64,000 bases of DNA from Palsa-465 sp963800475. GTDB lineage: Bacteria > Actinomycetota > Thermoleophilia > Solirubrobacterales > Solirubrobacteraceae. The stretch spans positions 124,001 to 188,000 of the forward strand of contig CAWDAZ010000002.1 of assembly GCA_963800475.1 (NCBI GenBank), in the 5' to 3' direction. The notes beneath the pieces are model-generated. The model had not been told where the DNA came from. It searched no databases and was given only the letters and a program-made list of their open reading frames with translations. Within the stretch, counting starts at the first letter, position 1, and every line of letters starts with the position of its first letter. Positions 7,583-16,835 of the stretch are shown one piece after another. The translations under genes were made by a program, and so were the position numbers.

Positions 7583-8234
7583 CCAAAGCGTGGAACCGTC
7601 CCGAACCATCGGTTTCGTAGAACTGCTGTGCAGGAGCCAAGCGGAACCGGAGGAGGGACACAAGGAGCAATGAGGTGGTTGGCGTGATGCCCGCGTGAGA
7701 ACAAGAGCGGGTCCCGACCCCGCGTGTGGTCGCGCACCTGCTCATCGCCACGAGCAGTGTCCGCCGCGCAGAGCGGCGATCTCCACGACGCTGGGTCCAC
7801 CCGGCTCTTCCCCGCAACCCGCGCTTAGCGGGACGCTCGTCCCCCGTGGCGAGATGCTCGTCGCCAGGTGAAGGCAGGTCTCGCTGACCATCTTGGAGGC
7901 CGTCGCCGCCATCGTCGCTGACGGTGCCGCCTGATCTCTGCTGCATCCTCTCGCTGAGCAAGGAGCACGACCGGCACACTCGGAGACTGCTCTCCGTCCA
8001 AAACCAGCGGCGTTGGGGGCCGATCTACGTCGATCGACGCTGCAGGCCGCCAAGCCGGTATCGCTCATCGGGTGGCCGGGCTTGCACGTCTACACCATCG
8101 TGAACACCAGCGTCCATGCCCCTCTCAACAGCCGCCAGCCAGTCGGTACAGCCGTCCTGACCGCCGGCGAGCAGCGGGACAGCGTCGGGTTGGTCGCATC
8201 GCGCGCGCTTCCGAATGCCTCCCTCAGCTGGCGG
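7583..8234. other. Non-coding stretch with 88-bp repeat
   Basis: No gene is supported in this 650-bp region. Its main content is the first copy of an 88-bp direct repeat (7739-7826). Confidence 0.5.
7739..7826. repeat. 88-bp direct repeat, copy 1
   Basis: Matches 9668-9755 over 88 bp with only two differences that I can find (A/G at 7744 and 7799). The unit begins with a hairpin: TGCTCGT-CGCC-ACGAGCA in copy 2, with one change in copy 1. A CCGC..GCGG stem follows. A related, shorter segment lies near 51073-51100 in opposite orientation. It is non-coding on inspection; a small non-autonomous element or a structured RNA is possible. Confidence 0.75.
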
Positions 8235-9368
8235 CTAACCCACCCATAGCCGCACCTCCGAACTCAAGATGCTCCGACCGATTAGGTTGTATGGGGGCGC
8301 GAGGTCGACTCCGTCGGGCTTGGCGAGGTAGCCGGGGCCTCGGCCGGGAATGTGGGTGTGGCCGTATTGCCAGACGATCCGGTCGGTATGCGGATCGACG
8401 ACGATGACTCGGTGGTTGTAGTCGTCGTTGGCGAGGATGTCGCCGTTTGGCAGCGGCAGCGCGAGCGATGGCTGGTTGAGCGCCTGCCTCCCTGATGGGG
8501 CGTAGCGCCACAGCAGCCGTCCGTCGTACGTGAACGTCTCGATCGCCCCGGGGTTCGTGTAGTCGGCTGAGAGCAGGACGCCTGGGCTGACCTCATTGGT
8601 GTCCGATGGGTAGCTGAAACCCGGCGCGTGGCTCGAGCTAAGCAGCTGTCCGCGGGAGCTGAGGATGTCGATCCAGTCGCCGTTGATCTCCGTGACGACG
8701 GAGTTCCCGTTGTGCATCGGGAACCAGCCATTGGGACTTCCGAAGCCGATCGGCGGCTCGTGGACGCAGGCGCCGGTCTCACCGAGCTGCCGGGCGATCT
8801 GATGGGATGGCGGCTTGATCGCCACCAGGCGGCAGTTCTTGATGTCGGCCAGGACAATCCGGCCGCTGCGGGTCAGCAGCGCGTCATCGGGGTTGTAGAG
8901 GTAGCCGTCGCCTGAGCCAGGAATTCCCGGATGGCCGTAGCGATAGACGATTCGACGGGTGCCCACGTCGATCACGCTGACCACGAAGTCGTCCTCCTGC
9001 GTGGCGATCACCTGCCGGCCGCCGGGGGAGAAGAACGCATCGTCGGGGACTTTGAAAGTCTGGCCGGGCGCGAGGTCCCCGGGACGCGGGAACTGCCACA
9101 GCAACTGTCCGGTCGGGCTGACCTCGATCAGCCGATTGTTGTCGCGGTCGGCGATCAGCACCGGGCCCGGCAGGACAGAGGGATCAGATCCAGGAGCGAG
9201 GTTGGCCGTCGACAGACCGCCTGTGGCGGCGCCTTTGGCGATCAGCTTGGCTGATCCCGCGTGGAGCCCCCGATCGTCAAGGAAGCGTTCTGCACCACCG
9301 CGGGCGAGCGCGATCCCCGTCGCAACTAGCGCCGTTACGACTGCGATCGCGGCGAGCCGTCGGACCAT
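8235..9368 (-). CDS. Secreted beta-propeller protein (NHL/PQQ-like)
   Basis: A 377-residue protein starting at the ATG at 9368, where a signal sequence begins (MVRRLAAIAVVTALVATGIA). The mature part repeats a blade pattern: VLIADRDNNRLIEVSPTG, LLWQFPRP, IVYRYGHPGIPGSGDGYLYNP and IVWQYGHTHIPGRGPGYLAKP. The D-N-R/D-Y-N-H-R and W-Q-Y-G-H motifs are typical of arylsulfotransferase-like and NHL propellers of secreted actinobacterial proteins. It probably binds ligand or carbohydrate outside the cell; no catalytic residues can be assigned. Near-identical 88-bp direct repeats flank the gene. Confidence 0.75.
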   Translation of the reverse strand: MVRRLAAIAVVTALVATGIALARGGAERFLDDRGLHAGSAKLIAKGAATGGLSTANLAPGSDPSVLPGPVLIADRDNNRLIEVSPTGQLLWQFPRPGDLAPGQTFKVPDDAFFSPGGRQVIATQEDDFVVSVIDVGTRRIVYRYGHPGIPGSGDGYLYNPDDALLTRSGRIVLADIKNCRLVAIKPPSHQIARQLGETGACVHEPPIGFGSPNGWFPMHNGNSVVTEINGDWIDILSSRGQLLSSSHAPGFSYPSDTNEVSPGVLLSADYTNPGAIETFTYDGRLLWRYAPSGRQALNQPSLALPLPNGDILANDDYNHRVIVVDPHTDRIVWQYGHTHIPGRGPGYLAKPDGVDLAPPYNLIGRSILSSEVRLWVG

Positions 9369-9667
9369 GATCCGCGCTCTCGATGGTCTTGGCTTTCGGG
9401 TGCCCAGGGTTCGTTGACGACTGTGGGGTGCAGCGCGATTGTCGCGGCTTCTCACGAACCGTGCTCTGCCGCATGAAGCTCAGAGAGCGGCTGTCTCAAT
9501 CACGAGCGGCCAAAGCTCTTCATCAGTGCTACCTGCAACCGCGCCGACGCATAGATCGCCCTGCCAACGCCGCTGCTTTGGAACGAACTCGGGCGCGTCG
9601 ACCGACGGCGGGCCTGAGTACTGCGGTCCGACGGATGTAGGTGTCTCGGCCGTGCTCGGGCGAGCCC

Positions 9668-9755
9668 TGCTCGTCGCCACGAGCAGTGTCCGCCGCGCAG
9701 AGCGGCGATCTCCACGACGCTGGGTCCGCCCGGCTCTTCCCCGCAACCCGCGCTT
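9668..9755. repeat. 88-bp direct repeat, copy 2
   Basis: Second copy of the unit at 7739-7826, starting with the perfect hairpin TGCTCGT-CGCC-ACGAGCA. The two copies flank the propeller gene at a distance of 1.93 kb. The surrounding 9369-9812 stretch contains no gene. Confidence 0.75.
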
Positions 9756-9812
9756 TGCAGGGCGCTGCTCGTGTGCCACCAGGTGCTCATCACCTGACGA
9801 AAGCGGGACTGC

Positions 9813-10706
9813 CTACTGTTGCTCCAGCAGCCGGGTTGTCCATTGGGAGTGGCGCCGTCGCAGCTCGCGCTCGTCGAGGTCAGCGCGGCCGAGCGGCCGG
9901 TAGTTCGGCGTCCACGTCTCGACGCTGTCATACGAGCGCGCTAGCGCCCAGCAATCCCACAGGGAAATGCCGGCCATCGGGTGACCGATCGCGTCCCCGT
10001 ACGCGGCGAGGAAGATGTCGGCGACCGAGTCGCCGAAGAGGAGGTAGAGATCGAGGCGACACCAACCCACGTCGAAGCCCCGCGGGCCGCGTGCACCGCC
10101 CGACCAGTCGACAATCCCCGTCAGCTCCCCGTCGCGCCAGACGACGTTGCCGGACCAATAGTCGGAGTGCGTGAGCACCTCAGCGCAGGCGGTGATCCGT
10201 GGCCAGCTCAATCGGACTGGCTCCGCCGCCGGCCCGTCCAGGTTCTCCGGGGATCCGCCGCGGTGGTCGAACACGCTCGGCAGAGCAGACAGCCGCTCGC
10301 TCGGCATGGCGTGCACCCTGGCGAGAGCACGGCCGAGCTGCGCACCCCACGCGTCGGGATCGGCCGGCGTGATGTCCGCCTCGCCATCCAACCAGCTGAT
10401 GAGCACCGTCGGGCACTCTGACCACCGGCCCGCAAGGTCGCTTCCCAGCAACATGGGCGCCAGGCCCCCGAGTCCGTCGAGCACCCGCAACACCTGCGCC
10501 TCGTGCGCCGCGGCCGGGTCACCGGGCGGAAACTGGCGCACGACGGCGGTCTGCGCAGGTGTCGCCGTGTCCACCCTCCATGTGGCCGCATGCTGACCAC
10601 CCTTGAGGCTGACCACGGACTCGATCGTTGCCGATGGCCCCGCAAGGCGCCGAACCTCCTCGAGGCCTCCCTCCGAAGGCACCGCCGCGTAGACCACCCC
10701 GGGCAT
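9813..10706 (-). CDS. Aminoglycoside phosphotransferase-family kinase
   Basis: A 297-residue APH/choline-kinase-fold protein. The nucleotide-binding N-lobe (about 20-105) contains VVSLKGGQHAATWRV and the hinge VLISWLDGEADI. The catalytic loop is LTHSDYWSGNVVW with H180, D182 and N187, and the Mg-binding GIVDWSGG gives D200. The substrate may be an aminoglycoside, another antibiotic or a sugar/amino alcohol; the family alone does not say. The start codon lies 2 bp from the TA target duplication of an IS630 element, whose transposase is transcribed in the same direction, so any native promoter has been replaced. Confidence 0.8.
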   Translation of the reverse strand: MPGVVYAAVPSEGGLEEVRRLAGPSATIESVVSLKGGQHAATWRVDTATPAQTAVVRQFPPGDPAAAHEAQVLRVLDGLGGLAPMLLGSDLAGRWSECPTVLISWLDGEADITPADPDAWGAQLGRALARVHAMPSERLSALPSVFDHRGGSPENLDGPAAEPVRLSWPRITACAEVLTHSDYWSGNVVWRDGELTGIVDWSGGARGPRGFDVGWCRLDLYLLFGDSVADIFLAAYGDAIGHPMAGISLWDCWALARSYDSVETWTPNYRPLGRADLDERELRRRHSQWTTRLLEQQ

Positions 10707-10708
10707 CC

Positions 10709-11963
10709 TAAGTGCTTCGGATCGTAAGTTCTGTCGGGGTCAGGCTGCGAGCAGGGATTGCGGCGCTTGACGTTGGTCGAGTCGCATGAGCCAGGCATTG
10801 AGCTTGTCGCGGGTGAAGTTCCATCCGAACGGTTCGGCGATCGTGTTGTAGAGACGCTCGAACTCGTTCAGGCGGCGGGCGACGGCGGCGAGCGAGTAGA
10901 AGTCGTTCGGGGTCAGGACTTTGCGTTGCACGATCGAGAAGTAGATCTCGATCTGGTTGAGCCACGACGCGTGCAGAGGGGTGTGAACGAGGATCAGGTT
11001 CGGCCAGCGGTCCTGGAGGCGGTCGATCGATGCCTGCCCGCGGTGCGAGGAGCCGTTGTCGACGATCCAGAACACGCGCGGCGCGGAGGCGTAGGGCTCT
11101 TTGGTCATCACCTGCCAGACCAGCCGGTCGAACGGTTCGATTCCGCCCGTGGGCTCGGAGCGACCGAACACCCGGCCGCGGCGCACATCCCAGGCCGCCA
11201 GATATGTGAGCGCTCCACCACGCTTGTAGGTGTGCTCAACCCGTTGGCCGCGAGGCACGCCGGCCGCCGCTGGCAAGCTCTGGGCGATCCGCCGCCGGGC
11301 TTGGATCGAGGGCTTCTCGTCGGCCGAGATGACGCAATCGCCGGGATGCAGCAGCTTCCCTTCCCAGCGCCCCGCGTACAGATCGAGGATCCGGCCGGCC
11401 TTCTCGGCGAACTCAGGGTCCGTCGGGAAGATCCAGGAGCGGTACTGCCACGGGCGGATCGCGTCCTCCCTGAGCCAGCGCACGATCGTCGCGCGCGACG
11501 CATCACAGATCCCGCGCTCGATCACGAGCCGGTGAACGTCAGCCGTAGAGCGGCGCGAGAGCGGCGCGCCCTCGCTCGGCGGCTCGCACGCGACCGCCTT
11601 GACCTCGGCGACCTGCTCCGGGGGGGAAGCGGCGCGGGCGACCCGACCGCGCTTGATCCTCTAGCCCCGCGACACGTAACTCGTGGAAGCGACCTCGCCA
11701 CCGGCCCACAGCCTTCGTGCTCATCCCAAGCCGCCGAGCGATCTCCGTGTTGCTGTGACCCTCGGCCGCCAGCAACACCAGCTTCGCCCGCAACACCTCC
11801 CGATGCGGCCGCGTGTAGCACGCCGCACGATGCTCAAGCTCCCTGCGCTCGCTCTCCTCGAGGACGATCTCCTGAGCGCTTGGACCCGGCATCGCCAACC
11901 AGATTCGCCGCCCCAGTTATGACTCCTTCAAACCCGGACGGGATTTGCGACCGGGAGCACTTA
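10709..11963 (-). mobile_element. IS630-family insertion sequence
   Basis: The ends carry imperfect inverted repeats: AGTGCTTCGGATCGTAAGTT at 10711-10730, and reading inward from 11961 on the reverse strand AGTGCTCCCGGTCGCAAATC, about 70 percent alike over 29 bp. Each end is flanked by the dinucleotide TA (10709-10710, 11962-11963), the expected IS630/Tc1 target duplication. The element holds one transposase in two frames. It interrupts the 3' end of a glycosyltransferase gene and abuts the APH-like gene. Confidence 0.82.
10740..11898 (-). pseudogene. IS630 transposase, two frames
   Basis: The N-terminal frame (11539-11898) holds the helix-turn-helix pair (VLLAAEGHSNTEIARRLGMS, then VGRWRGRF) and the GLEDQARSGRPRRF linker. 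The second frame (10740-11525 and upstream without a start) holds the DDE domain: ISADEKPSIQ, FWIVDNGSSHRG and SWLNQIEIYFS supply the D, D and E. The frames join if one base is skipped in a run of seven Cs (plus-strand G run at 11620-11626). IS630-type elements sometimes use programmed frameshifting, so this may be a working transposase, a natural indel or a homopolymer error. Confidence 0.8.
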
Positions 11964-12734
11964 GCAGCCACGGTACACGGGCCGCGAGCTCGATCCATCC
12001 TCGCGCCGCCTCGTGGGTCGAGCGCTGCCGCGCGCCGTACGGCTTGAAGCGCGCCATCACCGCGGTATCGCCGCGTCCGTAGCCGAGGTGTTGACGGAAG
12101 GCCGCAAGCGCGCTCGGGCGTAGGCGCCGGTAGACGAGCGCTCCCTCGGCGAACCACAGCTCACAGCCCGCCAGCTGGGCGCGCCACGAGAGTTCCCTGT
12201 CATAGCCGGACTGTAAGGATTCGTCGAAGCCGCCGAGCCTGTCGAGGATCTCACGACGCCAGCCTGAGTTGCCGGTCAGACAAACGGCCGAAAGGCGTGT
12301 TCGACAGGCCCGGCCCGCCAGCGCGCCACGTGGGCACCCCAAACGACGCCCGCGGGGTTGAGGCGCGCGAGGTCGACCGGTCCGCTGACGTGCCCATGGT
12401 CGCTCAAGGCCTCGCACATAGCGCTCACCCAGCCGTCGCTTACGACGTCGTCGTGGTCGCAGAAGGCAAGCCGGTCGGCGCGGGCCGCTGCGATACCCAT
12501 ATTCAATGATGCAGCGCGGGAAGGCGCCAGAGGTCCCCGGAGCACCCGCAGAGCCGGGAGTCGCGACCGCCAGGCCTGAACGCGCGCGACGGTGGCGTCG
12601 CGGCTGCCGTTGTCGACGACGACGATTTCCCAAGGTCTGCTGATCGTTTGCCGGGCCAGAGCGGCGAGCTGATCGTCGATCGTGTCCGCGCCGTCGCGCA
12701 CGGTGAGCACCACGCTGATCGACGGCCGGTTCAT
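11917..12734 (-). pseudogene. GT2 glycosyltransferase, frameshifted and IS-truncated
   Basis: The N-terminal part (to about 12290) is a GT-A domain: SISVVLTVRDG, WEIVVVDNGSRDAT and the acidic FCDHDDVVSDGW. It then ends prematurely after AFRPFV. Another frame continues the fold with SAVCLTGNSGWRREILDRLGG, DRELSWRAQLAG and the cation-exit helix region, so one base is gained or lost near 12290. The final 14-15 codons (SAPGRKSRPGLKES) are encoded by the terminal inverted repeat of the IS630 element, meaning the native C-terminus was cut off. It was probably a member of the surface-glycan cluster. Confidence 0.78.
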
Positions 12735-12895
12735 CCGACCACAGCCTGGGAGCAATGCGGGCCTCCGGCCCGCGGCCTACCGTTGGAGGTTCGTTTCGGC
12801 TCGATCACTGAGACGCGGTACGAGATGGTTCTCAGCGAACGGACGCTATTCGCTCCCGATCCGGAGAACCCCGCGGTCTGTGCAACCATGGGCGC

Positions 12896-13846
12896 TTGTC
12901 CGTGCCGGAGATGAGCGTCGTGTTGATAGACCTGCACGGCGATCTGCGGAAGAGCTTGCGTGCCCTGCGTGCTCAAGGACCGCCCGAGCAGCTCGAGGTC
13001 GTGCTCGTGACACCCGCTGCCGAAGCCGCCCGACGTGTGTATCCGGAGCTCGCGAGCTTCGATTCCGTGACACTCGTCGACAGCGGGCCGGCACCCACGA
13101 CCTCGAAGGCGATGGCAGCGGGGTTTCGTGCCGCGCGGGGCGCGGTGGTGGCGTACTGCGAAGATCACGTCCTTCCCGAGCCTGGCTGGGCGCAGGCACG
13201 GCTTGCGGCCCATGCCATGGGTGCGGCGGTGGTAGGCGGGACGTTACGCAATGCTAACCCCGACACGGCCGCCAGCTGGGCCAGTTACCTGCAGAGCTTT
13301 GGTCCCTTTGCGATGCCGGTCGCCGGCGGGCGAAGCGCGAGCCTGCCTTGGCACCAGTGCTCATACCGTCGCGATGTGCTGGCGCTTGGTCCCGAGCTCG
13401 AGGGGCTGCTCGAGAACGAAGGGCTGCTGCATTCCGACCTGCTGAAGGCCGGCCACGCCCTTGTGCTCGAGTCCGCCGCCGTCGCGGGTCATCTCAATCC
13501 CTCGCGCTTGTCCTCTTGGTTGGCGCACGCCTGGATCGGCGGACGCGTATGGGGGGCCGGCCGGGCTCGGCACGAGCGCTGGTCGCGGCTCCGATGTGCA
13601 GTCCACGCGCTGCTCTTCCCCAGGACCGCTATCCGCGAGCTGCACGCGCGTCTCGCAGATGTCCAGCGCGTCCTTCCCCCCCATGCGTGGTCCGTCACCG
13701 CCCTGATGGCAACGAGCATCCTGGTCCACGCTATCGGCGAGGCGATCGGAGTGATGCTGGGCGAAGGCGACGCGACGATGCGCCGGACCGACATCGAACT
13801 GAACCGGCGAGCTCACCTGACTGCTCAGGACCTGCAGGGATCGTGA
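12896..13846 (+). CDS. GT2-like glycosyltransferase
   Basis: A protein of about 311-316 residues with a GT-A-like N-terminus (MSVVLIDLHGDLRKSLRAL, VVLVTPAAEAARR, SKAMAAGFRAARGAVVAYCEDH). The acidic CEDH fits the DxD position. ASLPWHQCSYRRDVL and the later acidic DLLKAGHALVLES follow the family pattern of an acceptor loop. The C-terminal 60 residues include a hydrophobic stretch. The start is unclear: TTG 12896, GTG 12902 and ATG 12911 are all in frame. Its last 116 nt overlap the convergent oxidoreductase gene. It probably transfers a sugar in surface-glycan synthesis. Confidence 0.72.
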   Translation: MSVPEMSVVLIDLHGDLRKSLRALRAQGPPEQLEVVLVTPAAEAARRVYPELASFDSVTLVDSGPAPTTSKAMAAGFRAARGAVVAYCEDHVLPEPGWAQARLAAHAMGAAVVGGTLRNANPDTAASWASYLQSFGPFAMPVAGGRSASLPWHQCSYRRDVLALGPELEGLLENEGLLHSDLLKAGHALVLESAAVAGHLNPSRLSSWLAHAWIGGRVWGAGRARHERWSRLRCAVHALLFPRTAIRELHARLADVQRVLPPHAWSVTALMATSILVHAIGEAIGVMLGEGDATMRRTDIELNRRAHLTAQDLQGS

Positions 13847-14747
13847 GCCAATCCCGGCTGCCGGCAGCCGACGCCCGAACCAGGTCGAGCGCTGCCATCA
13901 CCTGAATGCACTGACGCGCCAACGCCAGCCGTCCGGGATCCCCGCTCCGCACAAAGCCGGCGAAGGCTCGCAGCTGCGCCCGCCAGGAGTCCACAAGAGG
14001 AGATCGGTTGCGCCTCAGCCGCTCCGCCGCACTCCAACGCACCGGCGCCGGCCAACGCCAGGTGCGAGTCTCGCCGTTCTCGGCGCGCACCTCGATCAGC
14101 TCCCGGTAGGAGGTGGCTGCGCCGCACTCTGCATGGAGTCGAAGTCCGTCGGTCATCTCGATCTCAAAGCCGACGCGACCTGAGGCGACTTCGACCGCCC
14201 GACCCCTCGCTGGGCTTGTGCCCGTGATCCAGCAGCCGAGATCGACGAGATGGCTGCCGAGGTCCAAGAGCGGGTCGGCGGGGGTGCCGCCACGATCCCA
14301 ATCTCCGGGTGGAGCATCGAAGATCGCAGTTACGCGACTCGCGTTGCCGACCGCGCGGCGCCCGGTTGGCAGCCCACGTGCGAACCGGCGGTTGAAGCCG
14401 ATCACCGGCTCGGGCCGCAGAGCGGCAAGCTTGCAGGCCTGCTCGAGGGTCACCCCCGGAGGCTTCTCGACGAGCGTCGCCACTCCGGCGTCAGCGCATT
14501 CCTCGGCGTGCTGTAGGTGGCACGCCGGCGGCGAACAGACGAGCACGGCCTCTAAGTCCTCGGCGGCGAGCATCGCATCGAGCGCTGTGTAACGCGCCAC
14601 CCCCGCCGCGATCTGGCGCCGATCAGTAGCGGGGTCGGCGACGGCGACGAGGCGAACATTGTCGACCCCTGCTAAGGCAGGGAGATGCCCCCGCTCGACG
14701 ACCAGTCCGCACCCGAGGATGCCGAGACGCAGCACGGAGGCGCTCAT
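13731..14747 (-). CDS. Gfo/Idh/MocA-family oxidoreductase
   Basis: A 338-residue NAD(P)-dependent sugar dehydrogenase-like protein. The Rossmann domain starts LRLGILGCGLVVERGHLPAL. AVLVCSPPACH and VEKPPGVTLEQACKL follow; the EKP lysine is the family's catalytic or cofactor lysine. GFNRRFARG and DPLLDLGSHLVDLGCW, with its conserved D and H, match the substrate domain. It would oxidise, epimerise or dehydrate a nucleotide sugar for the neighbouring glycosyltransferases. The last 40 residues are arginine- and serine-rich and overlap the opposite gene by 116 nt, suggesting a recent loss of the original stop. Confidence 0.83.
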   Translation of the reverse strand: MSASVLRLGILGCGLVVERGHLPALAGVDNVRLVAVADPATDRRQIAAGVARYTALDAMLAAEDLEAVLVCSPPACHLQHAEECADAGVATLVEKPPGVTLEQACKLAALRPEPVIGFNRRFARGLPTGRRAVGNASRVTAIFDAPPGDWDRGGTPADPLLDLGSHLVDLGCWITGTSPARGRAVEVASGRVGFEIEMTDGLRLHAECGAATSYRELIEVRAENGETRTWRWPAPVRWSAAERLRRNRSPLVDSWRAQLRAFAGFVRSGDPGRLALARQCIQVMAALDLVRASAAGSRDWLTIPAGPEQSGELAGSVRCRSGASSRRLRPASLRSPRR

Positions 14748-14839
14748 CTAGACAGGGGGTCCGGAATCCGGTCGCGTGCTTTGAGAACGGGCCATGCCCA
14801 CTATCTGGGACGATAACGGTCGCTTGGCGCTGAGCCTCG

Positions 14840-15766
14840 ATGCGGTTCCCGAGCTCCGAGCGTCCATGGACTCGTCTAACCGTCGTGAATTCTCCCAAGG
14901 CAAGCGTGATCATCCCGGCCTACAAGGCCGAGGCAACGCTGCCGCTGGTGCTCCGGGCGCTCGAACCGCATGTCGTTGGCAAGGACCGCGAGGTCGTGCT
15001 CGTTGACAGCACCGGTTTGGATAGCGGAATGTGCGTCGAGCAGAGATGGCCGTGGGTGCGGGTCATATCCGCTCCGCAGCGGATGCTCCCGGGGCGAGCT
15101 CGCAACGTGGGCGCAGCGGCTGCCCGCGGCGAGCTGCTTGTCTTCCTTGACGCCGACACGATTCCGGAGCCAGGATGGCTCGACGAACTCGAGCGTGCCC
15201 TAGCTCCCAGCGTTGAGATGGTGGCCGGCGCAATCCTCGATGGCACTCCCAGCAGCCCGTGGGGCACCGTGGGCTACATGCTGGAGTTCCTGGAATGGGT
15301 ACCCGAGCGCGGGGTGCCCCTCGGTCATGCAGCCGGCTGCAACCTGCTCGTTCCGCGCACGACGTTCGAGCGGACCGGCGGCTTTCCAGAAGACCTGTGG
15401 CCTGGCGAGGACACAGTCTTCAGTGCTCCCTTCGCGGGCGAGCGAACGCTGGTGTTTGCGCCGCGGGCCCGGGTAACGCATCTCAACCGTGTCGGTGCCC
15501 GCGCCGTGCTGGCTCATCAGCGCCGGCTCGGCGCCTCCTGGGTCGGAGTCTGCGCCCGCGTGTCCCTCCGTGGGGGATGGCTGGGCGTACCGTATCTGGC
15601 CCCGGTCGCCGTGCTCGGTCGGCTGCTCGCCGTTGCACGCCAGCTGCATCGATACCCGACAGCCACTCGTCGCCTGGTGCGGCATGCGCCGCTGCTCGCG
15701 ATCGGGTTGGTGGCCTGGGGCATCGGAGTCTGGCGACCGTCGCGTGCGGAACGCTCCGACAGCTAG
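14840..15766 (+). CDS. GT2 glycosyltransferase
   Basis: A 308-residue family 2 glycosyltransferase. The GT-A core has ASVIIPAYKAEATLPLVLRAL, REVVLVDSTG, the G-x-A-R-N motif PGRARNVGAAAARGELLVF and the metal-binding DAD in FLDADTIPEPGW. The acceptor part shows GCNLLVPRTTFERTGGFPED and WPGEDTVFSA. A C-terminal hydrophobic segment (YLAPVAVLGRLLAVA, then APLLAIGLVAWGIGVW) should tether it to the membrane. GTG at 14885 is an alternative start, which would drop a non-conserved 15-residue leader. It is part of the 12-26 kb glycan cluster. Confidence 0.85.
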   Translation: MRFPSSERPWTRLTVVNSPKASVIIPAYKAEATLPLVLRALEPHVVGKDREVVLVDSTGLDSGMCVEQRWPWVRVISAPQRMLPGRARNVGAAAARGELLVFLDADTIPEPGWLDELERALAPSVEMVAGAILDGTPSSPWGTVGYMLEFLEWVPERGVPLGHAAGCNLLVPRTTFERTGGFPEDLWPGEDTVFSAPFAGERTLVFAPRARVTHLNRVGARAVLAHQRRLGASWVGVCARVSLRGGWLGVPYLAPVAVLGRLLAVARQLHRYPTATRRLVRHAPLLAIGLVAWGIGVWRPSRAERSDS

Positions 15767-15803
15767 GGCACTGCGTCGGCGGCCGCTGCGAGTCGCGAGC
15801 GCT

Positions 15804-16823
15804 TCAGTGACCTCGATAGATCTCGAGTCCGTGGCCCTCGCTCTCGATCCAGAACGGTTCACGCTCGATAGCCAGTCGCAGGGCTTCGTGTGTTGGATCC
15901 ACGCGCATGGCTATCAGTGGGGTTAGCGGCTCGCGGACTGGAGACATGCCCCACTTGCGCTTGTATCGAGCGAGCCCGTCGAGCTCGAAGGCGAACGTAC
16001 TGCTGGCGTCGAAACGGCGCATGCCGATGCCACGGGCCCAGTCAATCCCTAGTGCATAAAGGCCGGCGATCGCGCCGTCTCTCATGAGATTGACATCCCC
16101 GCCGCTTACGCCGAGCGCCACGAACCATGCCTCAGAACCGTCGCACAGCAGGCACATGCCCGCGATGCGTCGTCCCTGTCTCCTCAGGAAGAGCAGCTTG
16201 CCGCGCGTTGCGGCCTCGCGGAGCAGGGCCGGCGCGGGCCGCCTCGCCTCCTGACCAAAGCGCCGCTGCGCGTACGGAAGCAACATCTGCTGCTCGAACT
16301 GTTTCCAGTCATGCGTCGAGCCCGTTGATACCTCCAGCGTGTAGCCCCTAGCCTTGACCCGCCGCAGATCCTCCCGCAGGCTCTTACATGGCTCCGCTGG
16401 CGGCATCTCAGACAGCGAGCCCTGCCACCGCACACGCTCCGGGCAGATCAGCCAGCCCGCTGCGCGGAATCTCCTCGCGAAGAACGGGCTAACTTCGACG
16501 GCGACGAGCGCTGCATTCGCCGGCCAGAATCTGTGCGGATTCCAGAGCGGCCATCCTGGGCTCACCTCCTCGGGCCGCGCTCGGCCACCGAAGACGCGCG
16601 CCAGCAATCGTCGAAAGGGATCCCGTCGGCCGACGCAGACGACAGAGGCATCATCACCATCAAGAGAGACGCGGTAGCGACGCGCGGTGCCCACCGTGGC
16701 AAACGGCATGTGGAGCATGCGGTATCCCGCGATCCAAAGCGAAGCCCTGGGAGAGGTCCTCACCGGCAATATGAATGACGCGGCGATCCGCGCCCTCACC
16801 GACCTGGCTGGCGGGCCGTTCAT
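15804..16823 (-). CDS. FemAB/BioF2-like acyltransferase
   Basis: A 339-residue GNAT-fold protein of the FemAB-like group found in exopolysaccharide loci. The diagnostic C-terminal half contains KLLFLRRQGRRIAGMCLL, LMRDGAIAGLYALGIDWARG, MRRFDASSTFAFELDG and the closing LARYKRKWGMSP. FemAB proteins form amide bonds with aminoacyl-tRNA or acyl donors; EPS-associated members are thought to acylate amino sugars. It lies 12 bp downstream of asnB on the same strand, so the two are probably co-transcribed. The exact donor is unknown. Confidence 0.78.
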   Translation of the reverse strand: MNGPPARSVRARIAASFILPVRTSPRASLWIAGYRMLHMPFATVGTARRYRVSLDGDDASVVCVGRRDPFRRLLARVFGGRARPEEVSPGWPLWNPHRFWPANAALVAVEVSPFFARRFRAAGWLICPERVRWQGSLSEMPPAEPCKSLREDLRRVKARGYTLEVSTGSTHDWKQFEQQMLLPYAQRRFGQEARRPAPALLREAATRGKLLFLRRQGRRIAGMCLLCDGSEAWFVALGVSGGDVNLMRDGAIAGLYALGIDWARGIGMRRFDASSTFAFELDGLARYKRKWGMSPVREPLTPLIAMRVDPTHEALRLAIEREPFWIESEGHGLEIYRGH

Positions 16824-16835
16824 GCAAGGTCCAGC

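Noticed and set aside
10758..12047. 429-codon plus-strand frame across the IS630 element
   Set aside because: Antisense of the transposase, which shows clear DDE motifs on the other strand.
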